A stretch of DNA of 64,000 nucleotides from contig NZ_JAGVQR010000003.1 of assembly GCF_018275325.1 (NCBI RefSeq), positions 372,001 to 436,000 on the forward strand, written 5' to 3'. Below the pieces are notes generated by a model. It saw only the letters and a list, made by a program, of their open reading frames with translations. It did no database searches and was not told the origin of the DNA. The position numbers were made by a program, and so were the translations under genes. Of the stretch, positions 8,957-16,785 are shown piece by piece. Position 1 is the first letter of the stretch; every line of letters starts with the position of its first letter. Source of the stretch: Nocardioides palaemonis. Lineage in GTDB: Bacteria; Actinomycetota; Actinomycetes; Propionibacteriales; Nocardioidaceae.

Positions 8957-9598
8957 TCAGGAGCCGAGCAGGTCCTTCATGGTCTCGATCTCTTGCTTCT
9001 GGGCGTCGATGATCTGACCGGCGAGGTCGACGGCGTCCTTGAACTGCCCGTCGGCCTGCTCGGTCTCGGCCATCTCGATGGCGCCTTCGTGGTGCTCGAT
9101 CATCATCTCGAGCCACATGTCCTGGAAGTCGGAGTCCGGAGCGTCCTCGAGCTCGTTCATCTCGTCGGCGGTCATCATGCCGGGCATGTCGTCGTGGCCC
9201 ATGTCGTCCATGGTGTCGGACATGTCGCCCATGTCGTGACCGGAGTTGACGTGGTCGCGCATGGTCGCCGGGACGTCCTCGCCCCACTTGGTGAGCCAGT
9301 CGGCCATGGTCTCGATCTCAGGGCCCTGTGCGTCGCGGATGTCCTCGGCGAGGGCCTGGACCTCGGGGTCGAGCTCTCGCTTCAGGGTCAGGTCGACCAT
9401 CGAGAGCGCCTGCGCGTGGTGGGTGATCATGTCGCTGGCGAAGGCGACATCGGCGTCGTTGTGCTCGGTGGTGCTGACCTCGGCCTGGCCGGCCGCGTCG
9501 CTGGTGTCGTCGCCGCAGGCGGTGAGGCCGGCGCCGAGGGCGAGGGTGAGCGCGAACGCGCTGAGCGCGCGCGTGCGGATGTTGTTCTTGGCGTGCAT
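8957..9598 (-). CDS. DUF305 family lipoprotein
   Basis: 213 aa with lipobox (GAGLTACGDD) and two DUF305 repeats, each with the HH signature: DMITHHAQALSM and MMIEHHEGAIEM. Between them is a Met/His/Asp-rich segment (SGHDMGDMSDTMDDMGHDDM). DUF305 proteins are ferritin-like four-helix proteins; some (CopM type) bind copper outside the membrane. The Met/His-rich linker supports Cu binding here. It lies in the copA-led transcription unit, separated by about 120 bp from the DUF6153-type gene. Confidence 0.9.
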   Translation of the reverse strand: MHAKNNIRTRALSAFALTLALGAGLTACGDDTSDAAGQAEVSTTEHNDADVAFASDMITHHAQALSMVDLTLKRELDPEVQALAEDIRDAQGPEIETMADWLTKWGEDVPATMRDHVNSGHDMGDMSDTMDDMGHDDMPGMMTADEMNELEDAPDSDFQDMWLEMMIEHHEGAIEMAETEQADGQFKDAVDLAGQIIDAQKQEIETMKDLLGS

Positions 9599-9721
9599 GG
9601 AAGTTCTCCAGAAGTCAGGTGGGTGGTGTGGGCAGGCGGAGGCGACACCCGGCCGGACGCTGCTGTCGAAAAGTCGAACTCGACGGTCGAGGTCAGCGGT
9701 GGCGGGTGGTCGCAGGGCCTG

Positions 9722-10255
9722 TCAGCACCTGATGACGGAGAACTGCCATTCGTGGGGTGGGCCGGTGCCACGCACCCACTGAAGCGCCCGCGCGCGTACT
9801 GCGGCGGGCATGAACGCGACCGGAAGCAGTGGCCGGAAGAGTCCCGCGGCGAGCACCGCCAGGAGCGTGAGGCCGGCTGCGGCGAGCATCACGACGCACA
9901 GCATGACCATGCCGGCCATGCCGTGGCCGGACCCAGAGCCGGCGCCGGGGCTTGAGCCGGCGCTGGAGTGGTCCGAGAACGGGGCGGCTGACGCGTGGTG
10001 GGGGCGCGCGGCGTGCAAGTCGCCGGAAGGCATAGCCGCATCGTGGCCAGCGGTCATGCCCGGCATGCTCATCGCGCTCGACGCGGCTGCGGGTGCGGCG
10101 GGAGTGCCGTGGCTCGCGAGTGCGTGCATGCCAAGGATGCCGACGACCAGGGCGACGACCAGGCCCGCGAGTGCGGTGCGGCCGCTGGGACGCGCAGCCG
10201 CCGGCACCCGCAGGAACCTGCGGGTGCGGACGGCGGTCGGGGGCGCGGAGGTCAT
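9722..10255 (-). CDS. DUF6153-like small His/Met-rich membrane protein
   Basis: 177 aa from ATG 10255. A cytoplasmic Arg-rich start, one membrane helix (about 28-45), an external stretch with SSAMSMPGMTAGHDAAMPSG and several His, a second hydrophobic segment (about 112-140) and a C-terminus ending SVIRC. The DUF6153 label is from general resemblance to small proteins in actinobacterial copper clusters. The Met/His loops suggest copper contact. It sits 26 bp after copA. Confidence 0.65.
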   Translation of the reverse strand: MTSAPPTAVRTRRFLRVPAAARPSGRTALAGLVVALVVGILGMHALASHGTPAAPAAASSAMSMPGMTAGHDAAMPSGDLHAARPHHASAAPFSDHSSAGSSPGAGSGSGHGMAGMVMLCVVMLAAAGLTLLAVLAAGLFRPLLPVAFMPAAVRARALQWVRGTGPPHEWQFSVIRC

Positions 10256-10281
10256 CGGTGTCGATGTTACGGGCGGCGCGG

Positions 10282-12678
10282 TCAGCCCAGGCGCTGGGTG
10301 CGCAGCCGTAGCGCGTTGATGATGACGCTGACCGAGGACAGGGCCATCGCGGCGGCGGCGATGACCGGGGACAGCAGCCACCCGAAGGCCGGGTAGAGCA
10401 CACCGGCGGCGATGGGGATGCCCAGGGTGTTGTAGCCGAACGCGAGGACGAGACCTCTGCGTACGTTGCTCATCACGGCGTGGGAGAGCTGGCGCGCGTG
10501 GGCGATGCCGTTGAGGTCGCCGCGCAGCAGCGTCACACCGGCGGACTCCATCGCGACGTCCGTGCCGGTGCCCATCGCCAGACCCACATCAGCCGCGGCC
10601 AACGCCGGAGCGTCGTTCACGCCATCGCCGGCGAACGCGACCACGCGGCCCTCAGCACGGAGCTTGTTGACGACGTCGGCCTTGTGGTCGGGCAGCACCT
10701 CCGCCTCGACCCGGTCGATGCCGAGCTCGCCGGCGACAGCCTGAGCGGTGACCTCGTTGTCACCGGTGAGCATGATGACCTCGATGCCCTCCTTGCGCAG
10801 CGCCGCCAGGGCAGCCGGGGTCGTCTCCTTGACCTGGTCGGCGATGCCGATGACACCGGCGGGGGTGCCGTCGAGGGCCACGAGGACGGCAGTCGCGCCG
10901 GTGCGGCGCAGTCGGTCAGCCGAATCGGTCAGGCCGCCCGGGTCGATGTTCTGGCTGGTGAGGAACCCCGCGGTGCCGATGAGCACCTTGCGGCCCTCCA
11001 CGGTGCCGAGGACGCCCTTGCCGGCCGGGGCGTCGAAGTCAGCCACCTCGGGCAACTGCTCCGAGCTGTCGGCCAGGTCGGCCTGGGCCCTGTCGACGAT
11101 GGCGCGGGCGAGCGGGTGCTCGGAGGCGTTCTCGACCGCAGCCGCGAGCCGAAGCAGCTCACGTGCGTCGTGACCGGCGGCCGGCTCGACGGCGACGACG
11201 GCCGGCTTGCCCTCGGTGAGCGTGCCGGTCTTGTCGACGACAACGGTGTCGACCTTCTCCATCCGTTCGAGTGCTTCGGCGTTCTTGATGAGGACACCCA
11301 TCTGCGCGCCCCGGCCGACGCCGACCATGATGGACATGGGCGTGGCCAGGCCGAGGGCACACGGGCAGGCGATGATGAGGACGCTGACGGCGACGACCAG
11401 CGCGTGGGCGAGCTTCGGGTCGGGCCCTACGAGGGCCCAGATGATGAACGCGAGCACGGCGATGCCGATGACGGCGGGCACGAACACCGCGGACACCTTG
11501 TCGACGGTGCGCTGGATGGGCGCACGGGAGCGTTGCGCTTCAGCGACCATCTGCACGATGCGGGCGAGCATGGTGTCGCGACCGACCGCGCTGGCGCGCA
11601 CGAGGAGCGCCCCGGTGGAGTTGAGGGTGCCGCCGATCGCGTTGTCACCCGGCTCCTTCGTCACGGGCATGGACTCGCCAGTGATCAGGGACTCGTCGAC
11701 GGCTGACTTCCCGTCCTCGACGACACCGTCGACAGGGACCTTCTCGCCGGGGCGGACGCGGAGCAGGTCGCCGAGCTGGACCTGGTCGAGGGTCACTTCC
11801 TCCTCGGTGCCGTCGTCACGCAGCCGCCGGGCCGTCTTCGGAGACAGGTCGAGAAGGGCCTTGATGGCACCCGAGGTGGCCTCACGGGCACGGAGCTCGA
11901 GGACCTGGCCGAGGAGGACGAGGGTGGTGATGACGGCGGCTGCCTCGAAGTACACGTCGACGGCGCCGTCTTCGCGGAACGCGGCGGGGAAGATGCCCGG
12001 GGCCACCGTTGCGACGACAGAGAACAGCCACGCCACACCGGTGCCCATCGCGATGAGCGTGAACATGTTCAGCTTCATCGTCCGCACCGACGCCCACCCG
12101 CGCGTGAAGAACGGCCACCCGGCCCACAGCACCACCGGTGTGGCCAACGCGAGCTGTACCCATGCGGACGTCGTCGCGGAGACGGCGTCGTGCAGCGGTT
12201 CGATGAGGTCGCGGCCCATGCCGAGGATGACAACGGGGATGGACAGGGCGACGCCGAACCAGAAGCGGCGGGTCATGTCGCGCAGCTCCGGCGACGGGCC
12301 GGAGTCGACCGCGACCATCACCGGCTCGAGCGCCATGCCGCAGATGGGGCACGCTCCGGGGCCGGGTCGGCGGATCTCGGGGTGCATCGGGCACGTGTAC
12401 TCCACTGCCTCCCCCTCGCCGGGCGTGGGCGGGGCAATGCCACTGGCCGTCGCAGCGTGTCCGGCGTGCGTGTGAGCGTTCCCGGCCTGGTCGTGGCTTG
12501 CGTACCGGTCGGGCGTGGCCCGGAACTTGTCCTTGCAGGTGGCCGAGCAGAAGTAGAACTCCTGCCCCTCGTGGGTGAGCGTGTGCTCGGTCGCGGCCGG
12601 GTCGACGCTCATTCCGCACACCGGGTCCGTGACCTGGTGCGTCGTGGCTTTGTCCGACTCGTGCATGTGCGCGTTCAT
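10282..12678 (-). CDS. copA: Copper-translocating P1B-type ATPase with N-terminal YHS and metal-binding domains
   Basis: 798 aa from ATG 12678 (ATG 12690 is also in frame but lies inside the operator). The N-terminus has a YHS/TRASH domain (DPVCGMSVD, YFCSATCKDKF; residues 17-60) and a second Cys motif (YTCPMHPE...CPICGMALEP; 94-120) in place of the usual ferredoxin-like HMA domain. Catalytic motifs: TGES (333-336), CPC in IIACPCALGLA (438-440), DKTGT (482-486), and GDGVNDAP near the C-terminus. It exports Cu(I) from the cytoplasm. It is the first gene of the leftward copper block and lies directly behind a CsoR palindrome. Confidence 0.93.
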   Translation of the reverse strand: MNAHMHESDKATTHQVTDPVCGMSVDPAATEHTLTHEGQEFYFCSATCKDKFRATPDRYASHDQAGNAHTHAGHAATASGIAPPTPGEGEAVEYTCPMHPEIRRPGPGACPICGMALEPVMVAVDSGPSPELRDMTRRFWFGVALSIPVVILGMGRDLIEPLHDAVSATTSAWVQLALATPVVLWAGWPFFTRGWASVRTMKLNMFTLIAMGTGVAWLFSVVATVAPGIFPAAFREDGAVDVYFEAAAVITTLVLLGQVLELRAREATSGAIKALLDLSPKTARRLRDDGTEEEVTLDQVQLGDLLRVRPGEKVPVDGVVEDGKSAVDESLITGESMPVTKEPGDNAIGGTLNSTGALLVRASAVGRDTMLARIVQMVAEAQRSRAPIQRTVDKVSAVFVPAVIGIAVLAFIIWALVGPDPKLAHALVVAVSVLIIACPCALGLATPMSIMVGVGRGAQMGVLIKNAEALERMEKVDTVVVDKTGTLTEGKPAVVAVEPAAGHDARELLRLAAAVENASEHPLARAIVDRAQADLADSSEQLPEVADFDAPAGKGVLGTVEGRKVLIGTAGFLTSQNIDPGGLTDSADRLRRTGATAVLVALDGTPAGVIGIADQVKETTPAALAALRKEGIEVIMLTGDNEVTAQAVAGELGIDRVEAEVLPDHKADVVNKLRAEGRVVAFAGDGVNDAPALAAADVGLAMGTGTDVAMESAGVTLLRGDLNGIAHARQLSHAVMSNVRRGLVLAFGYNTLGIPIAAGVLYPAFGWLLSPVIAAAAMALSSVSVIINALRLRTQRLG

Positions 12679-12686
12679 GTCAACCA

Positions 12687-12707
12687 GCATACCCCTAGGG
12701 GGTATGC
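12687..12707 (-). promoter_or_regulatory. CsoR operator at copA
   Basis: Near-perfect 21-bp palindrome GCATACCCC-TA-GGGGGTATGC that shares the TACCCC/GGGGTA core with the site at csoR. It overlaps an upstream alternative ATG of copA, which argues for the start at 12678 and for a very short leader. Confidence 0.85.
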
Positions 12708-12793
12708 GGTCAAGGGTCATAGGCACCTTCTTCCGGGTACCGTTCACCACGCTGCGCAACAACGAGCCACTCTGATACGGGCGCCCCAAGACC

Positions 12794-12831
12794 CTCCACG
12801 CGAGCCGAATCGCCTCATCGGTCGCGTGGAG
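12794..12831 (-). terminator. Hairpin downstream of the first integrase
   Basis: Perfect 10-bp arms CTCCACGCGA / TCGCGTGGAG around an 18-nt loop, 25 bp past the integrase stop and facing the copA promoter region. A role as rho-independent-type terminator insulating the integrase from copA is likely; no T-run is present, as is common in high-GC actinobacteria. Confidence 0.5.
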
Positions 12832-12855
12832 CTCGGGGTCTCGGGCCTGGACCCG

Positions 12856-15225
12856 TCAGACGGCGAGCGCGAGGCGTGAGGGGTCGTGCTCGGCCAAGTA
12901 CCTCAGCACGCTGACCCGAGTGACGTGGCGCCGCCGCTGGTACTGCACCCGCACCAGCAGGCCGTCAGCAACGAGCGCGTCGATGTCGGCGCTCGCAAGG
13001 CCGGTTGCGGCCGACACCTCGGCCCAGGTCATGAGGTCGTCGCGGACCTTGGGAGCGCCGTGACGAACCGGACGTTGGGTGGCCTCGACATCCGCGAGGC
13101 TCGCGCGGGTGACCATGCGACGACCGTCGTGGGCGCGCTCGTCCTTGTCGAGCGTCCCGTCGTCCACCATGTGCTCCACTGCGGCCACCGACGTCCCCAA
13201 CGCCTTCGCAGCGACGGAGTAGGGAACGGCACGCTCGTGCAGCGCCGCCTGAGCCGCGTAGTGGTCGCGCACCGCGGTGGCGGTGGGCGCAGGGACAACG
13301 TAGTCGCGCTCTCCCCAGGCCTCGAGCTCGAGACCCTGAGCGCGGACGAACTGGTACACGGTGTGGTAGGTCGTACCGACCTCCTCGGCGAGCCGGACCA
13401 GGGTGATGCGCGTCGTCAGGCGCTCGCGGAGCGCCATGGCGTCCGAAAGACGCACGCGGCGTTCCTCTCCCTGTCCACGGCCTCCACACGGGATGTTGGG
13501 CACCACCCCGTCCGCCATCCAGAGGCGGGCGGTCTTGGGGGTCACGCCCCAGAGCTGGGCGGCCTCGCCCGATCCGAGGAGCGGCTCGCCGCCCTCGTCG
13601 GTCGAGAGGACGAGCCAACCGCGCTCGGCGAGCTCGGCGTCGATGCGGGCGCCGTCCTTCTGCAGGGCGGGCTGGTTGCCCGTGGTGCAGCGGACCGTCG
13701 TGGGAAGGAGCAGCCCGGCAGGCAGGTTGGCGATGAGCTCACCCTGGATGAGGACGGCGATGGCCTTGGCGGGCCGGAGCTTGGGGTCGTCGAGCAGGTA
13801 GTGGCGGTGAAGGACGGCGGTGCCGGGCAGGTGGCCGGCGAACCGACGTGTGTGGCTGTCCTTGACCTCGAGACGGTCGAGGTCGGACAGGATCGTGCGC
13901 CGCATGTCGTGGGGCTGGCACGAGAACACCTCGTCGATGACGTCCTCCTCTGTGGTGCAGTCGACCCTCACGGCCTCGGCGGCCCCGGCCAAGGCAGCGC
14001 GGAAGGCCTCCTGTCCGCCGGCGTTACGTCGGGTGAGACCGGGGATGAGTCGGGCGTCCTGGCGGATCACGCCGTCGGCGTCGGTGTGGAAGACCGCGAT
14101 GATGGTCCGGATGAGGTCCATCAGCGTGGGCGGGACGACGAGCACGCGCTCGGAGTTCTTGGTCTTGAGGTCGTCCGTGTGGTCGCTGGTGTGCTTCTGG
14201 CCGTTCGGGTCGATCTGGGTGAACTTCTTGCCGCCCTGTGCCTTGACGGCCACAGCGCCGTACTGCCCCGCACCCTGGTCGAGCACGTCGTACACGCGGA
14301 TGCCGTAGGCCTCACCGATGCGGAGGCCGAGGATGCGCATGAGCCAGAGGACGAGCTGGTGCACGACGTGCAGGCGGGAGGCGATGTCCGCGCACCGGCG
14401 GAGGCTGACGGGCTGGCGCGGTGCGCTGGGAGCCCTGTCGGTGCGGTGCATCTTCAGGCTGGTGCGGTCCTGCGGGACGTCCACGCCGTGGTCGAGGGCG
14501 TACTTGCACACCTCGTCGTAGGCCCACATGACGTCGTTGGCGACGTCCTGCGAGAGGCTGCCGTTGGTGCGCGGGCCGCGACGGAGCTCACCAGTCGGAC
14601 CCAGGACGGCCTCGCTGTAGAGGTCGGCGACCCGGAATCGGTGCACGGCTGCCGTGGGGTCGACAGGGTTGAGCACGCCGTCGGCCTTGCGGCGCTTGAG
14701 GGTCGACTTCGATGCCGTCATCTTCGGCAGCGCCAGCGCCTCGGCCATCGTGACGAGACCGGTGGGGTCGACTCCCTCAGGGACCGTGACCGTGGCCTCG
14801 GTCGTCGAGCGGGTGAGGGACGCCTGCAACGCCTTCACCTCGTCACGCACCATGGTCTCCATCACCAGACCCCGCTGGTCCATGAAGGCCTCGATGCGCT
14901 TGATGTGGCCCTTGGTGGCCGTCGAACGGTCGTGCTTCGCGCGCTTCAGCTCGCTGTAGTACTCGGTGTGCCACGGGTCCGCCATCGTGCGGAAGGCCGT
15001 TCCGGTCTTGGTGCTCCGCTTGCCTGCGACGCGGCCCTCGGTGTCAGGGACCGGCAGGTCGGTGCCGCCCTCGATGGCGGGGATACCCTCTGCGATCCAG
15101 CGGTCGGCTGCCTCCTCGGTGGTGAACGTGTAGGTCTGGCGCTTGGTCGCGCCGCGGTGGATCGGGAGGCTGGCGGTCCAGCCCTTGTCCGTCAGCTTCT
15201 TGGACCCCTTCAGCGGGCGGCTCAT
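12856..15225 (-). CDS. Large tyrosine recombinase with helix-turn-helix-rich C-terminal extension
   Basis: 789 aa, about twice a normal phage-type integrase. The catalytic domain is recognisable: Arg302 (LGLRIGEAYG), His439-x-x-Arg442 (PHDMRRT), His465 (AGH) and Tyr476 (HRHYLL). Upstream, residues 155-205 look like an inserted helix-turn-helix/MerR-type segment (TMAEALALPKMTASKSTLKR). After the catalytic Tyr about 310 residues follow with repeated helix-turn-helix-like units (near 552-572, 607-630, 668-690, 732-757). The ATG overlaps the stop of the preceding small gene by 4 bp. It should integrate and excise the first element. The extension may act in directionality or repression; that is inference. 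Confidence 0.85.
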   Translation of the reverse strand: MSRPLKGSKKLTDKGWTASLPIHRGATKRQTYTFTTEEAADRWIAEGIPAIEGGTDLPVPDTEGRVAGKRSTKTGTAFRTMADPWHTEYYSELKRAKHDRSTATKGHIKRIEAFMDQRGLVMETMVRDEVKALQASLTRSTTEATVTVPEGVDPTGLVTMAEALALPKMTASKSTLKRRKADGVLNPVDPTAAVHRFRVADLYSEAVLGPTGELRRGPRTNGSLSQDVANDVMWAYDEVCKYALDHGVDVPQDRTSLKMHRTDRAPSAPRQPVSLRRCADIASRLHVVHQLVLWLMRILGLRIGEAYGIRVYDVLDQGAGQYGAVAVKAQGGKKFTQIDPNGQKHTSDHTDDLKTKNSERVLVVPPTLMDLIRTIIAVFHTDADGVIRQDARLIPGLTRRNAGGQEAFRAALAGAAEAVRVDCTTEEDVIDEVFSCQPHDMRRTILSDLDRLEVKDSHTRRFAGHLPGTAVLHRHYLLDDPKLRPAKAIAVLIQGELIANLPAGLLLPTTVRCTTGNQPALQKDGARIDAELAERGWLVLSTDEGGEPLLGSGEAAQLWGVTPKTARLWMADGVVPNIPCGGRGQGEERRVRLSDAMALRERLTTRITLVRLAEEVGTTYHTVYQFVRAQGLELEAWGERDYVVPAPTATAVRDHYAAQAALHERAVPYSVAAKALGTSVAAVEHMVDDGTLDKDERAHDGRRMVTRASLADVEATQRPVRHGAPKVRDDLMTWAEVSAATGLASADIDALVADGLLVRVQYQRRRHVTRVSVLRYLAEHDPSRLALAV

Positions 15226-15632
15226 GCTGCACCGCCCTTGCGCACGAGGCTCTTGAGAAGGGCGATGGTGCCGGCGCGCTCGTCGGCGAGCGCGACGGCT
15301 GCGGTGAGCTGCTCCTCGAGGCGGATGACCTGCTCGCGCAGCGCCTTCGTCTCCTTGGACTCGCGACGGGCGGCGAGCTCGTTCTCGACCTGCGCAACCC
15401 GGGAAGGGTCGAGGTCGCCGGAGGCGACGAGGTCGCTGACCGGGACACGCCAGGTCTTGCGGCCGGTCTCGTCCTGGACGGCGTTGGGCCAGCGGCCCTG
15501 GCCGGAGTCGTTCCAGGTCTTGATGGTCTTGATGTCGCGACCGGTGAGGTCGGCGATCTCGCTGAGGGTGAGGGTGGTGTCGGGGCTGTAGGTGGCCGGC
15601 GTCGTGGCGCCGGGCTTCATCGGTGCGGTCAT
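15222..15632 (-). CDS. Helix-turn-helix/coiled-coil partner of the first integrase (excisionase-like)
   Basis: 136 aa from ATG 15632. The N-terminal half has a MerR/excisionase-like helix-turn-helix (LTLSEIADLTGRDIKTIKTW), then a wing-like strand (GRKTWRVPVSDL) and a long Ala/Glu/Arg coiled coil (about 75-125). It overlaps the integrase by 4 bp and precedes it, the position of xis in the second element. It could be a recombination directionality factor or a repressor. No specific family recognised. Confidence 0.6.
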   Translation of the reverse strand: MTAPMKPGATTPATYSPDTTLTLSEIADLTGRDIKTIKTWNDSGQGRWPNAVQDETGRKTWRVPVSDLVASGDLDPSRVAQVENELAARRESKETKALREQVIRLEEQLTAAVALADERAGTIALLKSLVRKGGAA

Positions 15633-15893
15633 GTGGGGGGACCGTCCGGCGCGTTCGGGGTCCCGCAATGCCCGCCACCGGTCGGGCTCAATCTTTCTCG
15701 AGAGGCCACTCCGGGCGCCCCCGGTCGCCCCCGCTCGCCCCAGGTCCGGCACGCGAGTCAAGGCGCCGTGAGCGTGGATCGGAGGTGGGGCGCACCTGGT
15801 GCGACCGGGTTCACCAGGGGCGTGCCACGCACAATGGAGCCGATATCGGCCTCGAGAAAGCACCTCGAGCCACTAGATGTGGCCCGAAATGCG
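15633..15893. other. Non-coding interval between first xis-like gene and att hairpin
   Basis: No convincing gene. Open frames through here lack plausible codon context. It should contain the promoter for the xis-int pair (reading left) and possible integrase arm-binding sites, none of which I can point to. Confidence 0.5.
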
Positions 15894-15922
15894 CTTGGCC
15901 CCCACCAAATGTGGGGGCCAAG
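15894..15922. terminator. Strong stem-loop next to the left att copy
   Basis: Perfect 12-bp arms CTTGGCCCCCAC / GTGGGGGCCAAG with a 5-nt CAAAT loop, followed on the + strand by a T-rich stretch (ATCTTTCGATTCTTTT). It lies 20 bp outside the 38-bp att repeat, in the same relative position as the hairpin at 54857-54893 next to the tRNA. It is either a terminator or a recombination-related structure. Confidence 0.6.
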
Positions 15923-15941
15923 GTGCGAATCTTTCGATTCT

Positions 15942-15979
15942 TTTGTAGCGGGGGCAGGATTTGAACCTGCGACCTCTGG
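15942..15979. repeat. attL: Left attachment site (38-bp core, tRNA 3'-end copy)
   Basis: Perfect 38-bp copy of 54895-54932, containing the T-arm and acceptor 3' half of the initiator tRNA but diverging immediately after (A versus G at the next base; no anticodon arm). It is the far junction of the second element and, by position, the tRNA-side junction of the first. Confidence 0.92.
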
Positions 15980-16272
15980 AAGAGATCGAGCGCTACGGGA
16001 TGGCTTCGAAGATCACGGATCTACTTGGGTTCACGCGGGCAGACCTTGCGGTCAACTCGAATTCTACTGGATCGGTGTGGTCCTGCTCGGACTGTAAGTG
16101 GCAGGTATCTGGCGGGCCCTCAAGTCGCTTGCTCGGTCCACTCGACTAACTGATGGGGCCGCTGGTGCGGTCCGCCGCCGTTCGCGACGATTCAGCAACC
16201 CGCAAACGGAGATTCGTCGCGGCCGACGGTACCGACGACGACACGCGGAGCGAATGGCCTCTGGCCAGCCAT

Positions 16273-16295
16273 CCGCGATGTCGCTATCATCGGCG
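16273..16295 (+). promoter_or_regulatory. Imperfect dyad at the ArsR start (candidate operator)
   Basis: CCGCGATG-tcgctat-CATCGGCG, arms matching at 6 of 8 positions, ending one base before the ATG at 16297. It is placed like the dyads at the other two sensors. Speculative. Confidence 0.3.
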
Positions 16296-16296
16296 A

Positions 16297-16692
16297 ATGC
16301 CGCTTACAACGAGTCCTTCTGATCTGGCATTGACGCGTGGCGCATCCCTGTTCCACGGCTTGGCTGAGCGCAACCGGCTCGCCATCCTGCGCGAGCTCGC
16401 TGGTGGCGAGCGACGGGTGGTCGACTTGACTGTGGCCCTAGGGATGCCCCAAGGCACCGTGTCGGGGCATCTGGCCTGCCTGCGTGAATGCGGCCTGGTC
16501 CTCGCGCGCCCTGAGGGCCGGCAGATGTTCTACTCCATCGCTCATCCCGAGTTGATGGAGCTGCTGGGTGCGGCCGAACAGCTCCTCGCCCTGACTGGCG
16601 AGGCGGTCGAGCTCTGCCCGAACTTCGGCACGACGAGTACCGCGCGCGGCACGCAACCCACCACGGGTGCCGACGACACTCTCGCGCCATGA
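16297..16692 (+). CDS. ArsR/SmtB family metal-sensing repressor (CmtR-like)
   Basis: 131 aa from ATG 16297. Winged-helix core with LAERNRLAILREL and recognition helix GMPQGTVSGHLACLRECGLV. The paired Cys in HLACLRECG and a third in AVELCPNFG reproduce the Cd/Pb-site layout also seen at 2313-2702. It lies 93 bp before an SPC-type metal ATPase and presumably represses it together with lspA and cadD. A longer in-frame start at 16153 would add an unlikely Arg-rich leader. The start codon abuts a dyad. Confidence 0.88.
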   Translation: MPLTTSPSDLALTRGASLFHGLAERNRLAILRELAGGERRVVDLTVALGMPQGTVSGHLACLRECGLVLARPEGRQMFYSIAHPELMELLGAAEQLLALTGEAVELCPNFGTTSTARGTQPTTGADDTLAP

Positions 16693-16699
16693 CCCGACT

Positions 16700-16731
16700 G
16701 GGACCCGACGGGAACCCGACGGGAACCCGAC
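16700..16731 (+). repeat. Short tandem repeat between sensor and ATPase
   Basis: Three near-identical units (GGGACCCGAC, then GGGAACCCGAC twice) just after the sensor stop. Each unit is internally near-palindromic (GGGAACCC). It may be a slippage tract or bind a protein; function unknown. Confidence 0.55.
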
Positions 16732-16785
16732 GAGGCACCAGAGTAGGACCGCGATGACGACCCCAATGACGAAGGAAGTAGCACC

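Larger units (their letters stand above)
1..15979. mobile_element. First integrative element (right part only), copper/metal cargo
   Basis: Inferred element whose right edge is the 38-bp att copy at 15942-15979 and whose left end lies outside the window. Reading toward att, the terminal order is tyrosine recombinase (12856-15225), helix-turn-helix partner (15222-15632), hairpin (15894-15922), att. This is the same order and strand as at the right end of the second element. Cargo is CDF efflux, an ABC exporter and a CsoR-controlled copper block. What is seen is the gene order and the repeat. That this was a separate mobile unit is inference; a third att copy left of base 1 would prove it. I saw no further copy of the repeat between 1 and 15941. 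Confidence 0.6.

Noticed and set aside
8129..9955. 608-codon + strand frame over tlpA, the lipoprotein and DUF305
   Set aside because: Spans several well-formed minus-strand genes; no domain signal.
12886..15591. 901-codon open frame on the + strand opposite the first integrase
   Set aside because: Antisense shadow in high-GC DNA: low-complexity Arg/Gly/Val/Ala content and no domain, while the minus strand has a clear recombinase.
15633..16097. 154-codon + strand gene across the left att site
   Set aside because: It runs through the tRNA-derived repeat and hairpin, with no ribosome site or domain.
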